From: CAZDGB01 sp964504645
Lineage (GTDB): Bacteria; Planctomycetota; Planctomycetia; Planctomycetales; Planctomycetaceae
Length of the DNA: 64,000 bases
Assembly: GCA_964504645.1 (NCBI GenBank)
Contig: CAZDGB010000001.1
Location: 1 to 64,000, forward strand
Reading direction: 5' to 3'
A program made the translations under genes and the position numbers. Positions 42,565-50,872 of this stretch are shown here, piece by piece. The notes below the pieces were generated by a model. It was not told where the DNA came from. It was given only the letters and a program-made list of their open reading frames with translations, and ran no database searches. The first letter of the stretch is position 1, and every line of letters starts with the position of its first letter.

Positions 42565-45500
42565 ATGGCAGATACTGATTCCGCGGCCGCGCGCGAGCCG
42601 CTCGCCGTCATTGGCTTGAGTTGTCTCTTCCCCAAAGCGTCCGGCGTCGACGAGTTCTGGTCGAACATCCGTTGCGGCGTTGATGCGATCACCGAAATCC
42701 CCGCGACGCATTGGGATCCCGACGCCTATTTCGACGCCGACCCCAAAGCGCCCGACAAAACCTACGCCCGCCGCGGCGGGTTTTTGTCGCCGGTCGACTT
42801 CGATCCGCTCGAGTTCGGCATCGCACCGAGCAACCTGGAAGCGATCGATACGTCGCAGCTGCTAGGGCTCGTCGGCGCGAAACGGGCGCTGGATGACGCC
42901 GGGTATGGAGCCGGGCGAAACTTCGATCGCTCGCGCATCGGCTGCATCCTCGGCGTGACGGGGACGCTGGAGATGGTGATCCCGCTGGGGGCGCGGCTCG
43001 GTCATCCGAAATGGCGGCAGGCGTTGAAAGACGCCGGGGTCGCGGACGACGTCGCTGCGGACGTCATCCAGCGGATCGGCGAGTCGTATGTGCCGTGGCA
43101 GGAGAACTCGTTTCCCGGTCTCCTGGGGAACGTCGTCGCGGGACGCATCGCCAACCGGCTCGATCTCGGCGGCACGAACTGCGTGGTCGATGCGGCGTGT
43201 GCGAGTTCGCTCAGCGCGATGCACCTCGCGGCGCTGGAACTCTGGTCGGGCCGGGCCGACATGGTCGTGACGGGCGGCATCGACACGTTCAACGACATTT
43301 TCATGTACATGTGCTTCAGCAAGACGCCGGCCCTCTCGCCGACCGGCGATGCGAAGCCGTTCAGCGAGCACGGCGACGGGACGATCCTCGGCGAAGGCGT
43401 CGGCATGGTCGTGCTGAAACGGCTGCGCGACGCCGAACGCGACGGCGATAAAATTTACGCATTGATCCGTGGCATCGGCACATCGAGCGACGGCGCGGGG
43501 AACGCCGTCTACGCTCCGAAAAAAGAAGGCCAGGTCCGCTGCTTGCAAGACGCCTATCGCTCCGCGGGGGTTTCGCCCGCGACAGTGGAACTGATCGAAG
43601 CGCACGGCACCGGGACAAAAGTCGGCGACGCGACGGAACTCGCGGGGCTGACCGAAGTCTTTCAATCGACCGAGCAGACCGGCCGCTGGTGCGCCGTCGG
43701 ATCGATCAAATCGCAGATCGGCCACACGAAAGCGGCGGCTGGCGCGGCCGGTGTGTTGAAAGCGATTCTCGCCCTCGATCACCGCGTGCTGCCGCCCACG
43801 ATCAAACTCGATGCGCCGCTGCCGGCGCTCAAGGACGACTCGTCGCCGCTGTACGCCAACACGCACAGCCGTCCGTGGCTCGCGCGGCGGAACCACCCGC
43901 GCCGCGCCGGTGTGAGCGCGTTCGGCTTCGGCGGTAGCAATTTTCATTGCGTGCTGGAGGAATCGCCGGTGAATAATCCCGGCATCGATTGGGGCGACGA
44001 CGTCTTCTTCGCCGCATGGTCGGCCGATTCGCGCGAGAAACTCGCCACGCAGCTTAACGACTGGCAGCCCGTTGGGGATCGTGCCGAACAGCGTCGCCGC
44101 GCGGCGCAGACGCGGGCTCAATTCGACGTGACTCACGCATATCGCCTGGTGATCGTCGCCGACGCGGATTCGGCGAACGTTTCGCAACTCGTCGTTTCGG
44201 CGCGGAAGAATCTGGCGACTTACGCCGATCGCGCCGCGTGGTCGACGCCGGACGGAATCTACTTCGGCCAGGGACCGCGGGCCGGAAAACTCGGACTGTT
44301 GTTTCCGGGACAAGGATCGCAGTACGTCAACATGCAGCGCGAGCTGGCGTGTCGATTTCCGCTGCTGCAGGACGTGCTCACCGAGGCGAACGATGTCTTT
44401 GCGGCATCCACCGATCGCCCGTTACGGCTGAGCGACTATGTCTATCCCTTCCCCGCGTTTGATGAGAAGGCACGCGATCGACAGGAAGCCGCGCTGCGTG
44501 ACACCGAGATCGCCCAGCCTGCGCTCGGCGCGGTCAGCCTGGGATTGCTCGCGGTATTGTCGGAGTTCGGCGTGCGGGCCGATGTGGTGGCCGGGCACAG
44601 TTACGGCGAATTGACGGCGCTCTGCGCGTCGAAGCGGTTCGCGCCGGACGCCCTCTATCGGCTGTCGCTGCTGCGCGGTCGGTTGATGGCGGAGGCCCAG
44701 GAGATCGAAGGGGGAATGCTCGCCGTCGGGGCGCCGCTGAATCAAGTCGAAGCCGCGCTCAAGGAAGCGGCCGTCGATCTGGTGATTGCCAATCGCAACA
44801 GCCCCACGCAGGTCGTGCTCTCGGGCCGCGTGTCCGAGTTGGATCGCGCCGACGAAGTGTTGACGCGCCGGAAGATTCGCGGCAAACGGTTGCCGGTCGC
44901 CGCGGCGTTTCACAGCCCGCTGGTCGCCGCCGCGAGTTCGCGGTTCCGCCCGGTGCTGGACGAGATCGAGTTCCGCGCGCCGGAGATCCCGGTCTATGCG
45001 AACACGCATGCCGAGGAATACCCGCTCGACGCCGACGAGGCCCGCACGCTGCTCGCCGGGCAACTCGCGCAGCCGGTCGAGTTCGTGCGGCAGATCGAGA
45101 ACATGTACGCCGCCGGCGTGCGGACGTTTGTGGAAGTCGGCCCGGGCGCCGTGCTGACAGGCCTCGTCGGCTCGATCCTGTCCGGCCGTGAGTTCCGCGC
45201 GATCGCCGTGGACGCCTCCGCGGGGCGCCGCTCGGGGATGCTCGACATGGCGCTCGCCTTGGGACAACTCGCCGTCGCGGGCGTGCCGGTGAATGTCGCC
45301 GCGTGGCACCCGCTGCTCCCTCAAGCCTCAAGTCTCCAGCCTCAAGCCTCGCCTTCGCCGCGGCTGACGATCCCGATCTGCGGCGCGAACTACGTGAAAC
45401 CGCGCACGCCGAAACCGCCGCGCATTGTGGAAAGTCCGAAGGTGGAAGGCGCAACACGGAAGGAAGCGAACGGGCAGAGCAACGCGCCGGTTCCAACGTC

Positions 45501-48500
45501 TCCCCCTCGTCAGGTCTCCAGCCTCAAGCCTCAAGCCTCGACACCAAAAGCAGCAGGTGTAACGCGGAAGGAAAGACCGCTGGCATTTTCTCAACCCCCC
45601 ACTTCCAACCCGCCACCCGCCAGCCTCCACGTCCTGCAGCAGATGTTCGAGCAGACGGCTCGCTTGCATCAGCAGTTCCTCACCGGCCAGGAGCAGGCGC
45701 TGGCGACGCTGGAACGGCTCGCGGGGGGGAGTGTCGTACAGGAAACAGTCGCTGTAACACCGGTTCCCGCAGTCGAAGCTCCCAGACTTCAACCACCGGT
45801 CCCCGTGTTCCAACCGGCCGCAGTAGTCAAACCCGCGAACCCTGCTCCGCTTCCTACCCCGGCCGCTCCTCCGACGGCCGCATCCAATGCTCTTTCGTCC
45901 GCCGTGCTGCAAATCGTCTCTGAGAAAACCGGCTACCCCACGGAGATGCTACGGCCGGAGATGAGCCTCGATCACGACCTGGGGATCGATTCGATCAAGC
46001 GAGTAGAAATCCTCTCGGCCTTGCAAGAGCGGCATCCGTACCTGCCCGCTGTCACGCCCGATCAACTGGGCACGCTCCACCGCCTCGACGACGTCATTCA
46101 ACTTCTCAGTCAGGCCAACAACGTCGATTTCGCGGATTCGCCCCCGCCGTCGCTCGCGGTTTCGCAGTCATCGCCGGAAGCAACCCTCTCCCTCGAGTCC
46201 CCGCGCGCGATTCCCTTGACCGATTTCGGCCGCCGGCTGTCGATCGCGTCCGGCGCGACGTTCTTGATTACCGACGACGGCGGCGAACTTTCGGCGCGGT
46301 TGTCCCAGGAACTCCAGCGGCGCGGGTTCGCCACGCAGGTTGTCGCGCTGCAGGCTCCCGACCGTTCGCTGCCGGACCACCTCGCCGGGTTGATTCTCAT
46401 CGCGCCCTGCACTGGGCTGAGCGATACGCATCTCTGGAATGCCCTGCACTGGACGCAGGTCTGCGGTTCATCCTTGCGCCACACCGGCGGCGACGCAGTC
46501 TTTGCTACGATCAGCCGGCTCGATGGGCGATTCGGATTTGACTCGGCTGTGCCCGCGGCGAGTTCGTTGAGCGGTGCGCTGGCCGGTCTGGCGAAAACCG
46601 TCCGCCACGAATGGCCCGGCGTCACCGCCACGGCGTTCGACATTTCTACAGATTCGCCCAGCGGCGAGTTCATTTCGCAACTCGCGGATCGACTACTGTC
46701 GTCGGGCCCGGCGGAAATCGGTTTCACGGCAGATGGCTGGACGCAGGTCGAACTCGATCCCCGCGACGTGTCGGCTCCAGCAAATCCGCCGATTCAACCC
46801 GGCGATCTGGTGCTCGTCACCGGCGGAGCGCGGGGCGTGACGGCGGCGTGTGCGCTCGCCGTCGCAAACGCCTGGCGTCCGCGGCTCGTTCTCTGCGGCC
46901 GCACGCCGCTAGCAACGGACGAACCCGCGTGGCTGGACGGACGTCATTCCGCGGCCCAGATCAAATCGGCGCTCGCTCAATATCGGCCGGCGGGAACGCC
47001 ATTGCGGCAGATCGACCAGGAATGCCGGCAGATCCTCGCCAATCGCGAAGTCAATGCGACGCTGGCGAGTTTGCAGTCGTCGGGCGTTGACGCCGAATAT
47101 CTGTCGCTCGACCTGCGCGACAGCGAAGCGGTCGCGGCGGCGCTGAGCGACGTGCAACGCCAATACGGCCCGCTGCGCGGCGTCGTGCATGGCGCCGGCG
47201 TGCTCGAAGACCGCCGCATCGAAGACAAAACACACGAACAATTCGGCCACGTCTTCGCCACAAAAATCGTCGGCCTGCGGAACGTGCTCGCGTCGCTTGA
47301 GCCGGACGAACTGCGGTTTCTGGCTCTCTTCTCGTCGTCAACGGGGCGCTTCGGCCGCACGGGGCAGGTCGACTACGCGATGGCCAACGAGGCGCTCAAC
47401 AAGCTCGCCGCCGAGTTCCAGATGAACCACCCCCGCTGCCGGACGAGGTCGTTCAACTGGGGCCCGTGGAACGGCGGTATGGTGACCGATTCGCTCAAGC
47501 CTCTCTTCGCGAAGGAAGGGATCGGCCTCATCCCGCTCGACGCCGGCGCCGACCTGCTCGTCCGCGAACTGGAACGCGAGACGGGAACGGTGGAACTCGT
47601 CGTCCTGGCGAAGCTGGCGGGAAGTGCGCAGGCGAAAGGCGAAAGGCAGAAGGAAGACGTTCCTGCCTCTCCTTCCAACCCCCAACCTCCAACCCCCAAT
47701 ACCCAACTCACATCCCTCGTCCTCGATATCGTCTCCGAGAAAACCGGCTACCCCGTCGAGATGCTCAAGCCGGAGATGTCGCTCGACCACGACCTCGGCA
47801 TCGATTCCATCAAGCGCGTGGAGATTCTTTCCGCGCTACAGGAACGCCGGCCCGAGTTGCCCGCCGTCACGCCGGAACAGTTGCAGACGCTGCATCGTCT
47901 CGCCGACGTGATCGCGCTCTTGGAAGGAAGTGCGCCGGCGGAAGGCGGAAACCGGAAGGAAGAGGCTCCTGCTGCTCATTCCAATTCCCAACACTCAACC
48001 CTCAACCCTCAACTCTCAACCCTCGTCCTCGACATCGTCGCCGAGAAAACCGGCTATCCCGTCGAAATGCTCAGGCCCGAGATGTCGCTTGATCACGACC
48101 TCGGCATCGATTCCATCAAGCGCGTGGAAATCCTTTCCGCGCTACAGGAACGCCGGCCCGAATTGCCTGCCGTCACGCCGGAGCAGTTGCAGACCCTGCA
48201 TCGCCTCGCCGACGTGATCGCCCTGCTGGCGGGAAATGCGCAGGTGGAAGGTGGACGGCGGAAGGAAGAAGCCCTTCCGACTTCCGCCTTGGCTCTTCCG
48301 CTCTTTGCCCAACCTGCAACCCCCAACCCACAACCTTCCCGCAGCGGCTGGGAACGCACGCTCTCCGTCGCCGGGCATCCGTATCTCGCGTCTCACGTTC
48401 TCGGCGGCAAGGCCGTGCTGCCGACGGCGATGATTCTCGAAATCCTGGCTCACGCGGCGATGCACCATCATCCGGGACTCGAATTCGCCGGGCTGTCGAA

Positions 48501-49179
48501 CCTGCGGATCTTCAAGGGCGTGCGTCTCGATTGGGACGAACGGCTCGTCCTGCGGGCGCTGACCGACAAAGCCGTGCGGCAAGGCAGCGACTTCCAGATT
48601 CCGACGCGGCTGGCGGGCAGCGCCGACAACCGTGAAGTGCACCACGCGGAGGCCACGATCTCGTTGAGTGCGACTCGCCGGCGCGCGGCGGAGAGCCGAT
48701 TGCACCTTCATGGCCGCTACACGGCGACTCCTGTCAACTGGTACAACGACCTCTTGTTCCACGGCTCGTTGCTGCAGGGGTTGGTATCGATCGAGCGACT
48801 GACGTCCGAGGGGATCGTCGTCCAAGCGCAGTCGGCGCCGCCGCCGACCCAATGGCTGGCCGATGCGTGGCGGGGAAGCTGGCTCGCCGATCCGCTGGCG
48901 ATCGACGTCCTCTTGCAGGCGATCATCGTCTGGACGCAGACCGTGTGCGGTCGGGCGTCGCTGCCGACGGCGATCGGGAGCTATCGCCAGTTCCAGCGGA
49001 CGTTCCCGGCGGACGGCGTGCGAGTCGCCGTGCGAGCCGAACGAAAGAACGACGCGACGGTCGTCGCCGACGCCGAGATTCTCGACGCCCGCGGCACGCC
49101 GGTCGCGGACTTCGCGGGCATCGAATACGTCCTCGACGCGCAGCTTACGGCAGCGTTCGGGCGGAATCGGTTCGAGTGA
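42565..49179 (+). CDS. Pfa-type iterative polyketide/fatty-acid synthase
   Basis: 2204 residues. Domains: ketosynthase about 11-470 (nucleophile C212 in DAACASSLSA; EAHGTGTKVGD; IGHTKAAAGA), acyltransferase about 578-900 (S679 in GHSYGE), ACP1 about 1111-1182 (S1143 in LGIDSIKRVEIL), ketoreductase about 1215-1685 (TGGARGVTAAC; Y1604), ACP2 (S1748), ACP3 (S1850), and a hot-dog dehydratase at about 1927-2203 (H1944 in HVLGGKAVLP). The DSIKRVEIL carrier motif is that of polyunsaturated-fatty-acid and related lipid synthases. No enoylreductase, thioesterase, PfaD or phosphopantetheinyl transferase is adjacent. Linkers around the ACPs are encoded by heptanucleotide repeats. The end overlaps the convergent PilO-like gene by 35 bases. 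Product unknown. Confidence 0.92.
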   Translation: MADTDSAAAREPLAVIGLSCLFPKASGVDEFWSNIRCGVDAITEIPATHWDPDAYFDADPKAPDKTYARRGGFLSPVDFDPLEFGIAPSNLEAIDTSQLLGLVGAKRALDDAGYGAGRNFDRSRIGCILGVTGTLEMVIPLGARLGHPKWRQALKDAGVADDVAADVIQRIGESYVPWQENSFPGLLGNVVAGRIANRLDLGGTNCVVDAACASSLSAMHLAALELWSGRADMVVTGGIDTFNDIFMYMCFSKTPALSPTGDAKPFSEHGDGTILGEGVGMVVLKRLRDAERDGDKIYALIRGIGTSSDGAGNAVYAPKKEGQVRCLQDAYRSAGVSPATVELIEAHGTGTKVGDATELAGLTEVFQSTEQTGRWCAVGSIKSQIGHTKAAAGAAGVLKAILALDHRVLPPTIKLDAPLPALKDDSSPLYANTHSRPWLARRNHPRRAGVSAFGFGGSNFHCVLEESPVNNPGIDWGDDVFFAAWSADSREKLATQLNDWQPVGDRAEQRRRAAQTRAQFDVTHAYRLVIVADADSANVSQLVVSARKNLATYADRAAWSTPDGIYFGQGPRAGKLGLLFPGQGSQYVNMQRELACRFPLLQDVLTEANDVFAASTDRPLRLSDYVYPFPAFDEKARDRQEAALRDTEIAQPALGAVSLGLLAVLSEFGVRADVVAGHSYGELTALCASKRFAPDALYRLSLLRGRLMAEAQEIEGGMLAVGAPLNQVEAALKEAAVDLVIANRNSPTQVVLSGRVSELDRADEVLTRRKIRGKRLPVAAAFHSPLVAAASSRFRPVLDEIEFRAPEIPVYANTHAEEYPLDADEARTLLAGQLAQPVEFVRQIENMYAAGVRTFVEVGPGAVLTGLVGSILSGREFRAIAVDASAGRRSGMLDMALALGQLAVAGVPVNVAAWHPLLPQASSLQPQASPSPRLTIPICGANYVKPRTPKPPRIVESPKVEGATRKEANGQSNAPVPTSPPRQVSSLKPQASTPKAAGVTRKERPLAFSQPPTSNPPPASLHVLQQMFEQTARLHQQFLTGQEQALATLERLAGGSVVQETVAVTPVPAVEAPRLQPPVPVFQPAAVVKPANPAPLPTPAAPPTAASNALSSAVLQIVSEKTGYPTEMLRPEMSLDHDLGIDSIKRVEILSALQERHPYLPAVTPDQLGTLHRLDDVIQLLSQANNVDFADSPPPSLAVSQSSPEATLSLESPRAIPLTDFGRRLSIASGATFLITDDGGELSARLSQELQRRGFATQVVALQAPDRSLPDHLAGLILIAPCTGLSDTHLWNALHWTQVCGSSLRHTGGDAVFATISRLDGRFGFDSAVPAASSLSGALAGLAKTVRHEWPGVTATAFDISTDSPSGEFISQLADRLLSSGPAEIGFTADGWTQVELDPRDVSAPANPPIQPGDLVLVTGGARGVTAACALAVANAWRPRLVLCGRTPLATDEPAWLDGRHSAAQIKSALAQYRPAGTPLRQIDQECRQILANREVNATLASLQSSGVDAEYLSLDLRDSEAVAAALSDVQRQYGPLRGVVHGAGVLEDRRIEDKTHEQFGHVFATKIVGLRNVLASLEPDELRFLALFSSSTGRFGRTGQVDYAMANEALNKLAAEFQMNHPRCRTRSFNWGPWNGGMVTDSLKPLFAKEGIGLIPLDAGADLLVRELERETGTVELVVLAKLAGSAQAKGERQKEDVPASPSNPQPPTPNTQLTSLVLDIVSEKTGYPVEMLKPEMSLDHDLGIDSIKRVEILSALQERRPELPAVTPEQLQTLHRLADVIALLEGSAPAEGGNRKEEAPAAHSNSQHSTLNPQLSTLVLDIVAEKTGYPVEMLRPEMSLDHDLGIDSIKRVEILSALQERRPELPAVTPEQLQTLHRLADVIALLAGNAQVEGGRRKEEALPTSALALPLFAQPATPNPQPSRSGWERTLSVAGHPYLASHVLGGKAVLPTAMILEILAHAAMHHHPGLEFAGLSNLRIFKGVRLDWDERLVLRALTDKAVRQGSDFQIPTRLAGSADNREVHHAEATISLSATRRRAAESRLHLHGRYTATPVNWYNDLLFHGSLLQGLVSIERLTSEGIVVQAQSAPPPTQWLADAWRGSWLADPLAIDVLLQAIIVWTQTVCGRASLPTAIGSYRQFQRTFPADGVRVAVRAERKNDATVVADAEILDARGTPVADFAGIEYVLDAQLTAAFGRNRFE
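45318..45352 (+). repeat. Heptanucleotide repeat (TCAAGCC)n inside the synthase gene
   Basis: About four imperfect seven-base units, encoding a Pro/Gln/Ser-rich linker (PQASSLQPQASPSP) after the AT domain. Related tracts lie at 45506-45543 in the same gene and, on the other strand, at 50883-50912 in the PilM/N-like gene. Confidence 0.85.
45506..45543 (+). repeat. Second (TCAAGCC)n tract in the AT-ACP1 linker
   Basis: Units TCCAGCC, TCAAGCC, TCAAGCC follow each other, encoding SSLKPQAS. The same peptide is encoded at the C-terminus of the PilM/N-like protein. Confidence 0.85.
47629..47708 (+). repeat. Heptanucleotide repeats before ACP2
   Basis: A purine part with GCGAAAG/GCAGAAG-type units is followed by a pyrimidine part with CCAACCC and CCAACCT units. 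Encodes the linker GSAQAKGERQKED then SNPQPPTPNTQ. Confidence 0.85.
47716..48231 (+). repeat. Tandem duplication of an ACP-coding unit
   Basis: 47716-47925 (ACP2) and 48022-48231 (ACP3) are close to identical, differing mostly at third codon positions. ACP1 (about 45895-46110) is more divergent. The two are separated by a heptanucleotide-repeat linker. Confidence 0.9.
47931..48022 (+). repeat. Heptanucleotide repeats between ACP2 and ACP3
   Basis: A GGAAGGC-type block is followed by four CTCAACC-type units (about 47990-48020). Encodes GSAPAEGGNRKEE then HSTLNPQLSTL. Confidence 0.87.
48236..48340 (+). repeat. Heptanucleotide repeats between ACP3 and DH
   Basis: A GGTGGAAG/GGCGGAAG purine block is followed by CCAACCC-type units. 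Encodes GNAQVEGGRRKEE and QPATPNPQPS. It has the same two-part layout as the two preceding linkers. Confidence 0.85.
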
Positions 49180-50872
49180 TCGGCTCGGCTGTCGACAGGC
49201 TGCGGACCGTATCGCCGAGACGCAGACGGTATTCGTCGCTGCCGCGGCGGACGGTCGCCTGATTCGCGGCGATGCCGGTGATCACGCCCGAGATGTCGGC
49301 AATCTTCAGTTCGTCGCCGACGCGCAGGATCGACTTGCGGTTCTGCGACCTATCGAGCAGCCAGAGTTCCGGGGCTTCGTTGACGCTGCCGACGGCGATG
49401 ACGACGGTCTGCTTCGCCGTGTCCTCGGCGACTTTCAGCGAAACCGTGGCCGTGGACGACGCCGGCGGCGCGCCGTCGTCAGTCGCCGTGATCGAAATGG
49501 CGAGCGGTCCGAGCGCCTGATCGTCGCCCGGCGTCCAGGTGATCTCGCCGGTCGTTTCGTTGAGGACGCAGCCGGACGGGACCGAACCGCCGAACTTGTA
49601 GGTCAGCTTCTGTCCGTTGTCGTTATCCTTGGCTTCGACTTTTTTCTTCCAGGGCAGGCCGCGATAGACCGTTTGCGGCGCGAGCGACGGGAAGCGCGGC
49701 GTCGAATTGGGTTCCGCGAATTTCAGCGCCAGCTCTTCCGAGACGACGCCGTTCGGTGCGGATGGATGCTTCACTTCGACCGTCGCGGTGTATTCGCCCG
49801 CGGGGAAGTCTCGTTCCGCCTTCCAGACGAGCTGGCCCGTCGTCTCATTCAACGTCAACCCGGCGGGAATTGCGCCGACGAAGCGGTATTTCGGTTCGCC
49901 GCGAGCCGGGTCGAAATCGCGGGCCGCGATCGAGAAGTCCCAGCGGCGGCCGCGAATCGCCAGCGGCGGCGAGAACGGGCCGAATTTGAAATCGTACTCC
50001 ATCGGCGGCGTCGGTTTGACGAAGACGTTTGTCCGCACGAACTCGCGGAACTCTTCGCGGCCCAGCGGAGTCACGTCGCGGGCGACTTTCACCAGGCTCA
50101 GCGGCGCTTTGGCCGGATGCTCGGCCGGTTCGGTCCGCTCCACGCCGCGGGCCACCGTCCACGTGCGACCATTGAAGCTCGTCACGTCGAGCAATTCGCG
50201 ATCGAGCCGGATGCGGAAGGGCGCCTTATGCGGAAAGCCAGTCCCCGCGGAGACCGTCAGTTCGGTGGCCGACGGCCCCAGGTCGTCCGCCAGATTCGTG
50301 CGGGGGAACATTGGTCCCCGGGCCGGCACGCCGACGAGCGCCAACGCGTTCGCTTCGAGCGTGAACCGCACCGGCGGATCGCCGATGACGTCGTCGCTGC
50401 TGATCTGCAACCGGCCGACGCGGTGCAACAGGTCGGTCCGATAGAACCGGTCGAGCAGTTCGGCGAGTTGCGACAACCGGCCCTCGCCGTCGATCTGCAC
50501 GACGACTTCGAGATAGACGTTCTTCCGCGAGATGGAGCGCGGCACCACGGTGATCTCGTCGAAGCCGACGGCGTGCGCCAGTTCCGTCAGCCACGCCGTG
50601 TATTGTCGATGCGCTTCCAACGCCTCCGGACGGGTCCGCTTGCCGGCATCGGGAGCGAAGCTCTTCGCCTGCCACGCCATCATCTTCGCTTCGGCGAGTT
50701 CGATCGCCGTGAGCTTGTCCTCTTTCTGGCCGACGCGGTCGCGTCGCTCGGCGACCTGATGTCGCAAATCGCGCAACGGTTCCAGGAACAGACGATCGCC
50801 CCACACGCTCCCCTGCCACAGCAGCACAGCGGCGATCAATCCCAACAACAGTTGTTTCTGACGCGTCGGCAT
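49145..50872 (-). CDS. PilO/PilP-like protein with internal Ig/cadherin-like domains
   Basis: About 575 residues. The N-terminal helix LLLGLIAAVLLWQGSVWGD and coiled-coil stretch, followed by a ferredoxin-like domain (VYLEVVVQIDGEGRLSQLAE, then LLDRFYRTDLLHRVGRLQIS), resemble PilO/GspM. The middle has two putative Ig-like repeats (IPAGLTLNETTGQLVW and VPSGCVLNETTGEITW). The C-terminus VGDELKIADISGVITGIAA is PilP-like. The ATG overlaps the stop of the upstream gene as TGATG. Probably the periplasmic part of a type IV pilus / type II secretion alignment complex. Confidence 0.75.
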   Translation of the reverse strand: MPTRQKQLLLGLIAAVLLWQGSVWGDRLFLEPLRDLRHQVAERRDRVGQKEDKLTAIELAEAKMMAWQAKSFAPDAGKRTRPEALEAHRQYTAWLTELAHAVGFDEITVVPRSISRKNVYLEVVVQIDGEGRLSQLAELLDRFYRTDLLHRVGRLQISSDDVIGDPPVRFTLEANALALVGVPARGPMFPRTNLADDLGPSATELTVSAGTGFPHKAPFRIRLDRELLDVTSFNGRTWTVARGVERTEPAEHPAKAPLSLVKVARDVTPLGREEFREFVRTNVFVKPTPPMEYDFKFGPFSPPLAIRGRRWDFSIAARDFDPARGEPKYRFVGAIPAGLTLNETTGQLVWKAERDFPAGEYTATVEVKHPSAPNGVVSEELALKFAEPNSTPRFPSLAPQTVYRGLPWKKKVEAKDNDNGQKLTYKFGGSVPSGCVLNETTGEITWTPGDDQALGPLAISITATDDGAPPASSTATVSLKVAEDTAKQTVVIAVGSVNEAPELWLLDRSQNRKSILRVGDELKIADISGVITGIAANQATVRRGSDEYRLRLGDTVRSLSTAEPITRTDSARTLP

